A stretch of DNA of 62,251 nt from Limnohabitans sp. Rim8 (GCA_945901045.1 CAMDKK010000016.1:1-62251), one strand, 5' to 3'; positions 1 to 8,225 are shown, counted from the first letter of the stretch. The notes: generated by a model not told the origin, from the sequence alone. A program made the numbers and translations.

Positions 1-516
1 GCGGCTGATTTGGGCGGCGTGGACATTCTGGTCAACAACGCCTCAGGTTTTGGCCGGACAGACGATGAGGCAGGCTGGGCCACCAGCATATCGGTAGATT
101 TGATGGCTGCGGTTCGTGCCAGCCAGGCCGCCATGCCATTCCTGCTGCAAAACGGCGGCAGTATCATTCATATTTCGTCCATTTCAGGTCTGAAAGCCAG
201 TGTGCGAACACCACCTTATGGTGCCGTGAAGGCCGCCATCATGGAATATGCGCAAACCCAGGCCTTGACCCATGCAGCGCACAAAATTCGGGTCAACTGC
301 ATCGCCCCCGGCTCCATCTTTTTTGAAGGCGGAACTTGGGATGTAGTGCAAAAGGAAAATCCCGCACTCTATGCACGGATTCTGTCCAGCATTCCTTCCG
401 GGCGCTTTGGGTCGCCCGAAGAGGTGGCCAAGGTGGCGCTATTTCTGGCGAGCGACTGTGCCTCTTGGGTCACCGGACAGACCTTGGTTGTCGACGGCGG
501 GCAATCCCTCAACTGA
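1..516 (+). CDS. SDR-family oxidoreductase, 5' end outside window
   Basis: C-terminal two thirds of a short-chain dehydrogenase/reductase. The frame is open from base 1, so the start and the N-terminal Rossmann glycine motif lie upstream of the window. Visible are the NNAS motif after strand 4, the catalytic Ser region (HISSISG), the Tyr-x3-Lys pair (YGAVK) and the C-terminal VTGQTLVVDGG that closes most FabG-like SDRs. It should be a cytoplasmic NAD(P)H-dependent oxidoreductase; the substrate cannot be read. The last 78 bases are antisense to the convergent gene ending at 439. Confidence 0.9.
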   Translation, partial: AADLGGVDILVNNASGFGRTDDEAGWATSISVDLMAAVRASQAAMPFLLQNGGSIIHISSISGLKASVRTPPYGAVKAAIMEYAQTQALTHAAHKIRVNCIAPGSIFFEGGTWDVVQKENPALYARILSSIPSGRFGSPEEVAKVALFLASDCASWVTGQTLVVDGGQSLN

Positions 517-990
517 AGCCCAATACAAGGACTTGACAATGGGCATGCGATTGAACATCTCAGTCCATTCGAAATCAAAGGGGGTCCCCATCCAGTCGCC
601 GGTTTGTTTGAGTTCGTCATTGCAACGTTTAATGGCGTCGCGGGCGGACTCCAATTGCTGCCGATCTTCCTCGGTTAAAGAGTCGCGTTTATTTTGCGTC
701 AATTCAACTTCCAGTAAAACCAAGCGGTCCTGAAAGGCTGCCCGTTCTTGCCGAATGACGTTAGGCGAACGCATGACCATTTGAGGTTGCAATTTGCCCA
801 CTCTGTCTGCAATATCCTTCAGTCGATTGAAAATACCGCCCTCTGCGCTGGACTCGTGCAATTTGCCCACTCTGTCTGCCAGATCCTTGAGGCTTTGCTG
901 CGTTTGAAAATAAAAAATAATCAAACCCATCATCACAAAAAACAAAATGAATACGATGGCAATAGAAAAATTATTCATACCGGGTTCCAT
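439..990 (-). CDS. Small membrane-anchored coiled-coil protein, unknown
   Basis: Unrecognised protein of up to 183 residues. One N-terminal transmembrane segment (about residues 8-27, rich in I, F, V, M) is followed by a charged, probably helical region. An 11-residue unit reading LKDLADRVGKL is repeated about 22 residues later as LKDIADRVGKL, and the two DNA copies (near 795 and 860) are almost identical. A cytoplasmic or periplasmic coiled coil anchored to the inner membrane is likely. The start could be the ATG at 990 or the one at 978. The last 26 codons lie antisense to the SDR gene, so the tail may be a recent read-through extension. Confidence 0.6.
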   Translation of the reverse strand: MEPGMNNFSIAIVFILFFVMMGLIIFYFQTQQSLKDLADRVGKLHESSAEGGIFNRLKDIADRVGKLQPQMVMRSPNVIRQERAAFQDRLVLLEVELTQNKRDSLTEEDRQQLESARDAIKRCNDELKQTGDWMGTPFDFEWTEMFNRMPIVKSLYWASVEGLPAVDNQGLSGDPRGTVARQK

Positions 991-1157
991 TTTTCATCTT
1001 TCAAAAGGTACACCTTCATATGCTAAACCTGAAAACGTCATACGACAAGTCTAACGACCTGAAAGGACTCTCGACAGGTGCGACAGACGATGCAGTCATC
1101 TCACGCTAAACTGATAGTCTGACATTGATCACCGTAAATCTACATCAGGAGACAGCC

Positions 1158-3467
1158 TTGGTTTCTTCCACACTTAAATTCGGCAGCGGGCAAGCAGTTG
1201 AGCGCCTTGAAGATGCGCAGTTGCTGCAAGGTAAGGGCATCTATACAGACGACGTGAACCTGCCTGAGCAGACCCGTTTATGTTTTGTCCGCTCGCCCTA
1301 CCCACACGCACGCATCGCTTCGATCGACACCTCGGCCGCGGCAGCCATGCCCGGCGTGCGCTTGATTGTGACCGGCCCTGAACTTTTTGCTGCCGGCCAA
1401 AAGCCCATGCCCCGGGCGGTGAACTTTAAACGCGCAGATGGGTCCCCTCTGGCCGCGCCCGAAAAGTACATTTTGGCCGCTGAACGCGTGCGCTACGTGG
1501 GTGAAGCCGTGGCCGCTGTGGTCGCCGATACAGAGCAACAGGCCCGTGATGCCGCTGAAGCCGTTGTGGTCGAGTACCAAGACTTGCCCCATGCAGTCAA
1601 TTTGCACGACGCCTTGGCTGACAACGCCCCACTGATCACAGAACACCCCGATAACCGTGTCGCTGAGACACGCTACGGTGATGCCCAAGCCACAGCGACT
1701 GCCTTTGCGCAAGCTGCCCATGTGGTGGAACTGGCCATTACCAACCAACGCTTGGTCGCTTTGACCATTGAACCGCGCAGTGTGCTGGCTTACCCTGAAG
1801 CCGGTCGCTTGTTTGTCCGCATGAGCACCCAAATGCCTACTGGCGTCAGGGGCATGGTGGCCGATCTGCTGGGCCTGCAACCTGATCAGGTCCGCGTGAT
1901 GGTGGGCGATGTGGGCGGTGGTTTTGGCATGAAAACCGGCGCCTACCCCGAAGACATCGTGGCGGCTTTTTGCGCCCACAAACTGCAGCGGCCTGTACGC
2001 TGGGTTGCTGACCGCAGTGAAGACTTTTTAACCAGCGCCCATGGCCGCGACATCGAAAGCAAAGCCGCTCTGGCATTGGACGCACAAGGCAAAATTCTGG
2101 CCCTGCGTATCCATTCTCTGGCCAACGTGGGCGCCTACCCAAGCATGACCGGTCTGGCGATTCAATTGCTCATCGGCCCTTGGGTGCAAACCAGCGTCTA
2201 TGACATCCAGACGGTTGATTTTCATTTCACCGGCGTCATGACCAACACCGCTTGCACAGGGGCTTACCGCGGCGCCGGTCGCCCTGAGGCCATCTACAAC
2301 ATGGAGCGCCTGATGGACGAGGCGGCGCGCCAAAGCGGCATCGACCGCATTGCGCTGCGCCGTATGAATTTTGTGCAACCCGCGCAAATGCCCTACAAAA
2401 ACCCGATGGGGCAGGTCTACGACACGGGCGCGTTTGAGTCCATCATGGACCAAGGCCTGGCCTTGGCCAACTGGGACAGTTTTGCCGACCGCGCTGCCGC
2501 ATCCAAGGCCAAAGGCCTGTGGCGTGGCTTGGGCATTTCAACCTTCCTGGAATGGACGGGCGGCAACGCCCTCGAAGAAAACGTCCACGTTCAGGTGCTG
2601 GCCGATGGCGTGATTGAAGTCTTCACGGCGGTTAATGCCATGGGGCAAGGGATTGCAACCTCCTTGGCGCAGTTGGTGGTCGACGTGTTTGACGTGCCGC
2701 TGTCCCAGGTGCGCGTGGTCATGGGCGACACCGACCGTGGCAATGGTTTTGGCAGCGCCGGGTCGCGCTCGATCTTTACAGGCGGTTCGGCTGTGAGCGT
2801 GGGTTCGACACAAACCTTAGACAAAGCCCGTGAATTGGCGGCCCAAGCCTTAGAGGCTGCGCCGCAAGACTTGGTGTACGAAACAGGACACTTCCAAGTG
2901 ACTGGTACTGACCTGAAAATTACCCTGGCTGAATTGGCCAGTCGGCAACCTGAACAACGCATTGAGTTGCGGTCGACTACCGCAGCCAAAGGGCCCACTT
3001 GGCCCAACGGCTGCCATATTTGCGAGGTTGAAATTGACCCGGCCACGGGCGAAACGCACTTGGCCTCCTATGTGTCTGTGAACGATGTCGGCCGCGTTAT
3101 CAACCCGATGATTGTTCGCGGACAACTCGACGGTGGTGCCGTACAGGGCTTGGGGCAAGCCTTGCTCGAAGAAGTGGCTTACGACCCGGAAAGCGGCCAA
3201 TTGCTGACCGGCAGCCTGATGGACTACGCCGTGCCGCACGCCGACATCATTCCCGCCATGTTTGAAACACGAATGGACGAAAGCATTCCCTGCAAGAACA
3301 ACGTTCTGGGCGTTAAAGGGGTTGGAGAGTTGGGCACCATTGGCGCCACACCGGCCTTGGTCAATGCGGTCGCCGACGCCTTGGCTCGCAATGGTGCATC
3401 CGCGGTATCACCGCGTCTGCAAATGCCTTTGACGGCTTTCCGTCTTTGGAGCCAGCTCCAGCAATGA
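1158..3467 (+). CDS. Xanthine dehydrogenase/CO dehydrogenase-family molybdopterin-binding subunit
   Basis: Large catalytic subunit of a molybdenum hydroxylase, about 769 residues, usual for CoxL/XdhB-like large subunits. I chose the TTG at 1158 because AGGAGA lies 5 bases upstream and the protein then begins close to the family pattern (KFGSGQAVERLEDAQLLQGKG). Molybdopterin-binding stretches include GGGFGMKTGAYPED, AYRGAGRPEA and TGGSAVSVGS; GVGELG near the C-terminus carries the expected catalytic Glu. AYRGAGR replaces the AYxCSFR loop of true form I CO dehydrogenase, so an aldehyde or N-heterocycle is a likelier substrate. No FAD or 2Fe-2S subunit gene lies beside it. Confidence 0.88.
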   Translation: MVSSTLKFGSGQAVERLEDAQLLQGKGIYTDDVNLPEQTRLCFVRSPYPHARIASIDTSAAAAMPGVRLIVTGPELFAAGQKPMPRAVNFKRADGSPLAAPEKYILAAERVRYVGEAVAAVVADTEQQARDAAEAVVVEYQDLPHAVNLHDALADNAPLITEHPDNRVAETRYGDAQATATAFAQAAHVVELAITNQRLVALTIEPRSVLAYPEAGRLFVRMSTQMPTGVRGMVADLLGLQPDQVRVMVGDVGGGFGMKTGAYPEDIVAAFCAHKLQRPVRWVADRSEDFLTSAHGRDIESKAALALDAQGKILALRIHSLANVGAYPSMTGLAIQLLIGPWVQTSVYDIQTVDFHFTGVMTNTACTGAYRGAGRPEAIYNMERLMDEAARQSGIDRIALRRMNFVQPAQMPYKNPMGQVYDTGAFESIMDQGLALANWDSFADRAAASKAKGLWRGLGISTFLEWTGGNALEENVHVQVLADGVIEVFTAVNAMGQGIATSLAQLVVDVFDVPLSQVRVVMGDTDRGNGFGSAGSRSIFTGGSAVSVGSTQTLDKARELAAQALEAAPQDLVYETGHFQVTGTDLKITLAELASRQPEQRIELRSTTAAKGPTWPNGCHICEVEIDPATGETHLASYVSVNDVGRVINPMIVRGQLDGGAVQGLGQALLEEVAYDPESGQLLTGSLMDYAVPHADIIPAMFETRMDESIPCKNNVLGVKGVGELGTIGATPALVNAVADALARNGASAVSPRLQMPLTAFRLWSQLQQ

Positions 3468-3504
3468 CAGCAGCCTGCGTAATTTTTTCTCACGCCCTGT
3501 CTCC

Positions 3505-3518
3505 ATACAGTACTGTAT
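3505..3518. promoter_or_regulatory. 14-bp perfect palindrome upstream of winged-helix gene A
   Basis: ATACAGTACTGTAT reads the same on both strands and ends 17 bases before the ATG at 3536. An AT-rich stretch (TTTTGATAAAATTAA) separates it from the gene. The position suits an operator for autoregulation or for the neighbouring photoreceptor-type regulator. The half-sites resemble those of LexA boxes but in inverted order, so I do not call it an SOS box. Confidence 0.45.
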
Positions 3519-3535
3519 TTTGATAAAATTAACAG

Positions 3536-3907
3536 ATGTCTGAATCAAAAAAAACCCCGTTAGCAGAAGCCTACTTCCGGTTTTTGCAATTGGCCAAGGC
3601 CTTTCAATCCGAGAATGCTGCCATTGAAATGGATGCCAATGAGCGGGCAATATTAGATGCCGTGGCTTTGTGTTGGTATGAGGGGCAACCCATGACCGTG
3701 CGCGAAGCCATCGCATTAGACCATTTGGGTTCGCCTGCGACTTTGCATAAGCGCATCAGCCGTTTGCGTGAAAAAGAATTGCTGATCGCCTTGAACCAGG
3801 ATGGCGATCGTCGCGCCAAATACCTGATTCCCTCCGATAAAACACTCGACTTCTTTGGTAATTTAGGCCTCAACATGCAAAAGGTTCAACCGTCAATCGC
3901 CCAGTGA
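3536..3907 (+). CDS. MarR-like winged-helix regulator (copy A)
   Basis: A 123-residue cytoplasmic protein with the layout of a small winged-helix DNA-binding protein. A helical N-terminus (about 8-40) precedes an HTH-like stretch (MTVREAIAL then GSPATLHKRISRLREKELL, about 55-85) and a wing with QDGDRRAKYLIPS. It matches the gene at 5142 at roughly three quarters of residues by hand count, with identical length, so the two are duplicates. They flank a CarH/LitR-type regulator on the opposite strand. The role is inferred: partner or target-gene regulators of that sensor. MarR membership rests on fold-like patterns only. Confidence 0.75.
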   Translation: MSESKKTPLAEAYFRFLQLAKAFQSENAAIEMDANERAILDAVALCWYEGQPMTVREAIALDHLGSPATLHKRISRLREKELLIALNQDGDRRAKYLIPSDKTLDFFGNLGLNMQKVQPSIAQ

Positions 3908-3913
3908 CCCAAG

Positions 3914-3933
3914 CCACCCGCCCGGGTGGTTTT
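3914..3933 (+). terminator. Intrinsic terminator after winged-helix copy A
   Basis: CCACCC and GGGTGG form a 6-bp GC stem with a 4-base loop, followed by TTTT. It starts seven bases after the stop codon of the regulator and would separate it from the convergent CarH-like gene. Confidence 0.6.
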
Positions 3934-4020
3934 CTCACAGGCGGTGACGGATCACCGCAGTTGTCTAGCCCTCACCAACTCACCCAGCGCTGTAATTGCT
4001 TCGTCAAAATGGGAAATGAT

Positions 4021-4863
4021 TCACACCCCCTTCAGCGCTCGCTTGACCTGCGATAAACCAGCCCCACCTGCCCAGATCAACATACTCTGAGGCAGTAAAC
4101 GCCGCAAATGCGCCAGCGTTGGGACCACATCGCGAGGAGGGTAAGAAAAACTGAACGTCAGCGCAACCACGTCTACTTTGCACTCAGTGGCCGCCAGCTT
4201 CAAACTGTTCAATGGAATATCGGTTCCAACATTAATGATGTAAGCACCCGCATCTGCCATCACGGCCTCCACCATAAGCAAGCCCAGTTGATGGCGCTCA
4301 CCGGGGGGCATGGCGAATAAGAAAACTGGAGAAAAAGCTTTGGGTATTGATTTGAGTGTTTCTGCAATCAAATAGCGCTCGATCATGGAGGAGCAAAGGT
4401 GTTCGTGGTGCACATCGATTTCACCGCCAGCCCAGGCATCTCCAATACCAATCATCAGTGGCGCGATCGTATCTTTGACAAAGTCCAACATGCTGCGCTT
4501 AGCGCGTTGTTTGCGAAGCAAGGCCTCAAATGCCTCGATGTCGAGGTGACTGAGCAGGCTGATCAAAGCATTCGTGGAGTCTGAGCGCTCTACATGAGGT
4601 TTGAAGAGGTTCAGATCCGCTGCAGTTTTTAAATTTTCGAGTACCGTCTTGGCTACGACATGACCGGGGCGAAATCCCGCTTCTAGCAAGCGTTTGATCA
4701 CCATGAGCCTATCGATGGTGTCGCGTGAATAAATGGCCCTGCCCCTGCCGTCGTATTGCGCTGGGGGAAAGCCAAATCGTTGGCGCCACTTACGCAGCTG
4801 TTCAATGCCAAAGCCCGTTATAAGCTCGATTTCCGACTGTAGAACATAGTTATTCTGTGGCAT
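4021..4863 (-). CDS. MerR-family regulator with B12-binding domain (CarH/LitR type)
   Basis: A 280-residue cytoplasmic transcription regulator. Residues 5-75 form a MerR-type HTH (ITGFGIEQLRKWRQRFGFPP). Residues about 95-160 form the four-helix B12 cap with the diagnostic W-x9-EH motif (W144, E154, H155). Residues about 178-280 form the cobalamin-binding Rossmann domain with E189-x-H191-x-x-G194, so H191 is the expected lower ligand. Known CarH/LitR proteins bind adenosylcobalamin, repress in the dark and release DNA when light breaks the Co-C bond. This protein probably works the same way, possibly on the two flanking winged-helix genes. The residue after W144 is Ala, where Thermus CarH has the His used in the light-state bis-His adduct. 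Confidence 0.9.
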   Translation of the reverse strand: MPQNNYVLQSEIELITGFGIEQLRKWRQRFGFPPAQYDGRGRAIYSRDTIDRLMVIKRLLEAGFRPGHVVAKTVLENLKTAADLNLFKPHVERSDSTNALISLLSHLDIEAFEALLRKQRAKRSMLDFVKDTIAPLMIGIGDAWAGGEIDVHHEHLCSSMIERYLIAETLKSIPKAFSPVFLFAMPPGERHQLGLLMVEAVMADAGAYIINVGTDIPLNSLKLAATECKVDVVALTFSFSYPPRDVVPTLAHLRRLLPQSMLIWAGGAGLSQVKRALKGV

Positions 4864-4907
4864 AGCCAGTCAGGGTAACAAAAAAAGAAACATTTGCCCC
4901 CCCTTTT

Positions 4908-4920
4908 TTGTCCCGGACAA
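4908..4920. promoter_or_regulatory. Palindrome upstream of the CarH-like gene
   Basis: TTGTCC-C-GGACAA is a perfect 13-bp inverted repeat located 45 bases upstream of the CarH-like start codon, in the 278-bp gap between divergent genes. Its position suits an operator for the CarH-like protein or for a winged-helix partner. A run of seven C and six T bases lies between it and the gene. Regulator identity is inferred. Confidence 0.4.
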
Positions 4921-5097
4921 GAGTCATACAATCTGAAAATATGCAGGTCTGACATACGCCATTCTTCGGTGTGTGCTGCTGATAAGCATATGCCCTGATG
5001 CCGACTGTGATTGATCCGAGGCAAAGCAATCATTGGCCTGAACGGGTTTCCCGACCGAGGCGGTGGATCAAGGTAATTCTGTTCTTTGAATGAAAAA

Positions 5098-5128
5098 TTG
5101 ACGGTTCTTAAAACATCCTGTGTTTAAT
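5098..5128 (+). promoter_or_regulatory. Possible promoter of winged-helix copy B
   Basis: TTGACG at 5098-5103 is followed after 17-19 bases by TGTTTA/TTTAAT, 14 bases or more before the ATG at 5142. The -35 is a good match to the housekeeping consensus and the -10 is weak, so the promoter may need an activator or another sigma factor. The rest of the 4864-5141 gap shows nothing further that I can name. Confidence 0.35.
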
Positions 5129-5141
5129 TGCGAAATAATAA

Positions 5142-5513
5142 ATGTACGTAGAAAAACAAAACCCGTTGAGCGAAGCCTACTTGCGCTTTTTGCAATTGGC
5201 CAAGGCATTTAAATTCGACAATGCTGAGGTTGAAATGGACGCCAATGAGCGGGCCTTGTTGGATGTCCTCGCTTTGTGCTGGTATGAGGGGCAACCCATG
5301 TCCGTGCGCGAAGCCATTGCACTAGACCATTTGGGTTCGCCTGCAACTTTGCACAAGCGCATTACCCGTTTGCGTCAAAAAGAATTGCTGATCGCCTTCA
5401 ACCAAGACGGCGATCGTCGCGCCAAATACCTGATTCCATCTGAAAAAACACTCGACTTTTATGGCTATTTAGGTCGTAACCTTCAAAAGGTTCAATCGCC
5501 AGTCAACGAGTGA
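5142..5513 (+). CDS. MarR-like winged-helix regulator (copy B)
   Basis: Second 123-residue copy of the regulator at 3536. The central part is almost unchanged (YEGQPMSVREAIALDHLGSP, then TLHKRITRLRQKELLIA and NQDGDRRAKYLIPS). Differences cluster in the first 15 and last 5 residues and around residues 24-31. DNA identity is also high through the HTH region, which suggests a recent duplication or continuing gene conversion. It is divergent from the CarH-like gene and shares its 278-bp control region, so direct regulation by that protein is plausible. No ligand-binding domain is visible. Confidence 0.75.
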   Translation: MYVEKQNPLSEAYLRFLQLAKAFKFDNAEVEMDANERALLDVLALCWYEGQPMSVREAIALDHLGSPATLHKRITRLRQKELLIAFNQDGDRRAKYLIPSEKTLDFYGYLGRNLQKVQSPVNE

Positions 5514-5537
5514 GCTGTGCTGCACGCCCAGATTTTT

Positions 5538-6779
5538 TCAGTTATCCGCTAAAAAGAGCGATTGCAAATCGCTCAAAAAATCAAACCCCAACGCGGTCGG
5601 CCAAACACGCGAAAAATCTCGCCCGATGAGGCCTTTTTGCTCAGCCAAGGCCAAGCCCTTTTGCAAGCTCGTGATGGCCAAGCCCGTGCGCTCGGTGTAG
5701 TCACTTAAATTGAATCCGTCTTTCAGGCGCAGCGCATTGAGCATGAACTCAAACGGAAGTTCCAGGCGAGTCACGTCCTCGCTGCGCGTGACGGGCAAGC
5801 CTTGGAGGGCTTGCTCCATGTACCTTTGGGGGTCTCGAAAGCGCACTTGCCGCACCACACGGTGGGCAAAAGTAAGCTTGCTGTGTGCGCCTGCGCCTAT
5901 CCCCAAATAATCTCCAAACTGCCAGTAATTCAGGTTATGCCAGCACAAATGATCTCGTTTGGCATAGGCTGACACTTCATAGCGCGCCAACCCATTAGCC
6001 GCCGTCATCTCGGTGATACGGTCCATCATGGCGTAGGCCGTATCGTCTTCGGGCAGAGCCGGGGGGTATTTGGCAAACACCGTGTTGGGCTCGATCGTGA
6101 GGTGGTAAATCGATACATGCGGCGGCTTGAAAGACAAAGCAGTTGCAACGTCCTTTTCAAGATCTTGCAAGTTTTGACCGGGCAACGCGTACATGATGTC
6201 CAAATTAAAAGTGTCAAACGCCATGGCCGCTTCTTCTACAGCGGCCATGGCCTGCGCACGGTCATGTACACGGCCTAGGGCTTTTAAATGCGCGTCATTG
6301 AAACTTTGCACGCCAATCGACAGACGCGTCACGCCTGCAGACCGAAAAGCCTTGAAACGATTTTTTTCGAAGGTGCCGGGGTTGGCTTCCAATGTGATCT
6401 CGCAGTCGGCCTCCAAACGCAATCGGGCGCGAATGCCGCCAATCAAACGGTCAACAGCGGATGGTGAAAACAGGCTGGGCGTGCCTCCGCCAAAGAAAAT
6501 GCTGTGCACCGGTCGGCCCCAAACCAATGGCAAACTGGCTTCAAGATCGGCCAACAAGGCATCGACATACGCATTCTCTGGAGGCTCAGAGGCGCCACCT
6601 CGCCATTCATGTGAATTGAAATCGCAGTAAGGGCATTTCTTCAAGCACCAAGGCAAGTGAACGTACAAAGACAAAGGCGGCAATGAAGCAAATTGCAATA
6701 CGCCCGGTCGCATGGCGTGCATCACATCCAGTGCCAGAGCAGCAGGGTGTTCTGCGCCTTCAGGGCGAATCGGAATCAT
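5538..6779 (-). CDS. hemW: Radical SAM heme chaperone HemW
   Basis: 413-residue HemW, a cytoplasmic radical SAM protein that binds heme and helps insert it into respiratory enzymes; it was formerly confused with coproporphyrinogen dehydrogenase HemN. The cluster motif C-x3-C-x2-C is at C45, C49 and C52 (CLKKCPYC), followed by FFGGGTPS and LSIGVQSFND. I chose the ATG at 6779 because it overlaps the rdgB stop (ATGA), which implies translational coupling. About 40 residues precede the radical SAM core, making the protein somewhat longer than the E. coli one. It is last in rph-rdgB-hemW. Confidence 0.95.
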   Translation of the reverse strand: MIPIRPEGAEHPAALALDVMHAMRPGVLQFASLPPLSLYVHLPWCLKKCPYCDFNSHEWRGGASEPPENAYVDALLADLEASLPLVWGRPVHSIFFGGGTPSLFSPSAVDRLIGGIRARLRLEADCEITLEANPGTFEKNRFKAFRSAGVTRLSIGVQSFNDAHLKALGRVHDRAQAMAAVEEAAMAFDTFNLDIMYALPGQNLQDLEKDVATALSFKPPHVSIYHLTIEPNTVFAKYPPALPEDDTAYAMMDRITEMTAANGLARYEVSAYAKRDHLCWHNLNYWQFGDYLGIGAGAHSKLTFAHRVVRQVRFRDPQRYMEQALQGLPVTRSEDVTRLELPFEFMLNALRLKDGFNLSDYTERTGLAITSLQKGLALAEQKGLIGRDFSRVWPTALGFDFLSDLQSLFLADN

Positions 6780-7378
6780 GCCAACCAACGCTCTTGCATC
6801 ATGGTCAGCATAATTTTGGCCGCAGCACCGCGGTGGCTGTTGGCATTTTTGACATCAGCGGGCAATTGGGCGAAGGTTTGACCGAATGCGGTTAGATACA
6901 TCACAGGGTCAAAACCGAAGCCATTGTGTCCGACACGCGCTTGCGTGATTTCGACCACCACACGGCCAACGGCAATCAGAGGCTCAGGGTCCTTGGGCGA
7001 ACGAACCGCCACCAAGGTGCTGACCATGGCGGCACGGCGGTTAGAGAGTCCCTGCATTTGCGCTAGCAACGCTGTGACGTTGTGGTCTTCGCCTTTGGGG
7101 TAGCCAAATTGCGTAGCGTAAAAAGCGGTGTCCACACCGGGTAAGCCACCAAAAGCATCCACGCACAAACCCGCGTCGTCGGCCAAGGCGGGCAGTCCGC
7201 TGGCCAAAGACGCGTGACGGGCTTTGGCCAAAGCGTTTTCGACAAAGGTATGGAAAGGCTCAGGCGCTTCAGGAATCCCCAATTCCTCTTGCTTGACCCA
7301 TTCCACATTCAAGGGGGCAAACATCGATTGCAACTCGGCCAACTTGCCAGGGTTGTTGGATGCCAGGACAATTTTCAT
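6776..7378 (-). CDS. rdgB: Non-canonical purine NTP pyrophosphatase (RdgB/HAM1)
   Basis: 200-residue homodimeric enzyme that hydrolyses dITP, ITP and XTP to monophosphate and pyrophosphate, keeping deaminated purines out of DNA and RNA. Family motifs are SNNPGK at residues 7-12, the metal-binding FVENALAKARH and ADDAGLCVDAFGG, and GHNGFGFDPV toward the C-terminus. Only three bases separate it from the upstream rph stop, and its own stop overlaps the hemW start, so the three genes form one transcription unit. Confidence 0.95.
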   Translation of the reverse strand: MKIVLASNNPGKLAELQSMFAPLNVEWVKQEELGIPEAPEPFHTFVENALAKARHASLASGLPALADDAGLCVDAFGGLPGVDTAFYATQFGYPKGEDHNVTALLAQMQGLSNRRAAMVSTLVAVRSPKDPEPLIAVGRVVVEITQARVGHNGFGFDPVMYLTAFGQTFAQLPADVKNANSHRGAAAKIMLTMMQERWLA

Positions 7379-7381
7379 GAA

Positions 7382-8116
7382 TCAAGCACGCGCCTGGATT
7401 TGCATCGCGATGAGCTCGCCAATGCCCTTGTCGGCCAAGGCCAACAAGCTGTCCATTTCTTTTCGGGTGAAGGCCACGCCCTCGGCCGTACCCTGCACCT
7501 CGACAAAATGACCTGCGCCCGTCATGACCACGTTCATGTCGGTATCACAAGCAGAATCTTCTACATAGTCCAGATCCAGTAAGGCCTGTCCGTCTTTGAG
7601 GCCGACCGAAATCGCCGCCACATGCGCTGTGATCGGCGACTCGGTCAATTTGCCTTGAGCAATCAGCCAAGCCACTGCATCTTGCACCGCCACAAAAGCA
7701 CCCGTGATGCTCGCCGTGCGTGTACCGCCATCAGCTTGCAACACATCACAATCAAGATGAATCGTGCGCTCGCCCAATTTCTTCAAATCAAATACGGCAC
7801 GCAAAGAGCGTCCAATCAGGCGTTGGATTTCTTGGGTGCGACCGCTTTGCTTACCGCGAGCGGCTTCACGGTCGCTGCGGGTATGGGTTGCGCGTGGCAG
7901 CATGCCGTATTCGGCCGTCACCCAGCCCTCGCCACTGCCTTTTTTGTGGCCAGGCACTTTTTCTTCAACAGAGGCGGTGCACAGCACCCGCGTGTTTCCA
8001 AATTCAATCAGGACCGAACCTTCGGCGTGAATGGTGAAACCGCGCGTGATGCGCACGGAACGCAGTTGGTCGTTGGCGCGCTGTGTGCGTACATAAGCAG
8101 GTGTGTGCAGGGTCAT
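7382..8116 (-). CDS. rph: Ribonuclease PH
   Basis: 244-residue phosphorolytic 3'-5' exoribonuclease that trims tRNA 3' ends, normally as a hexamer. The conserved [20 protein letters not shown] segment carries the Arg/Ser residues used for phosphate and RNA binding, and [12 protein letters not shown] follows. The ATG at 8116 gives the family's normal N-terminus ([15 protein letters not shown]); a further 14 in-frame codons upstream would give an atypical extension. It is the first gene of the minus-strand rph-rdgB-hemW operon and is divergent from yicC with 109 bases between. Confidence 0.95.
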   Translation of the reverse strand: MTLHTPAYVRTQRANDQLRSVRITRGFTIHAEGSVLIEFGNTRVLCTASVEEKVPGHKKGSGEGWVTAEYGMLPRATHTRSDREAARGKQSGRTQEIQRLIGRSLRAVFDLKKLGERTIHLDCDVLQADGGTRTASITGAFVAVQDAVAWLIAQGKLTESPITAHVAAISVGLKDGQALLDLDYVEDSACDTDMNVVMTGAGHFVEVQGTAEGVAFTRKEMDSLLALADKGIGELIAMQIQARA

Positions 8117-8225
8117 GGTTCGAGTTTGAGATAATGGATTGTTTTGTGCTTTGCGCATGGGCTTTCACCATGGGCTTTTGCATGGGCACCGGACAAAGGT
8201 CTGGGCCGAACCAAGGAAAAGATTG

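Noticed and set aside
8156-8188. Three CATGGGC pieces between rph and yicC
   Set aside because: They are short and unevenly spaced; chance cannot be excluded and no function is evident.
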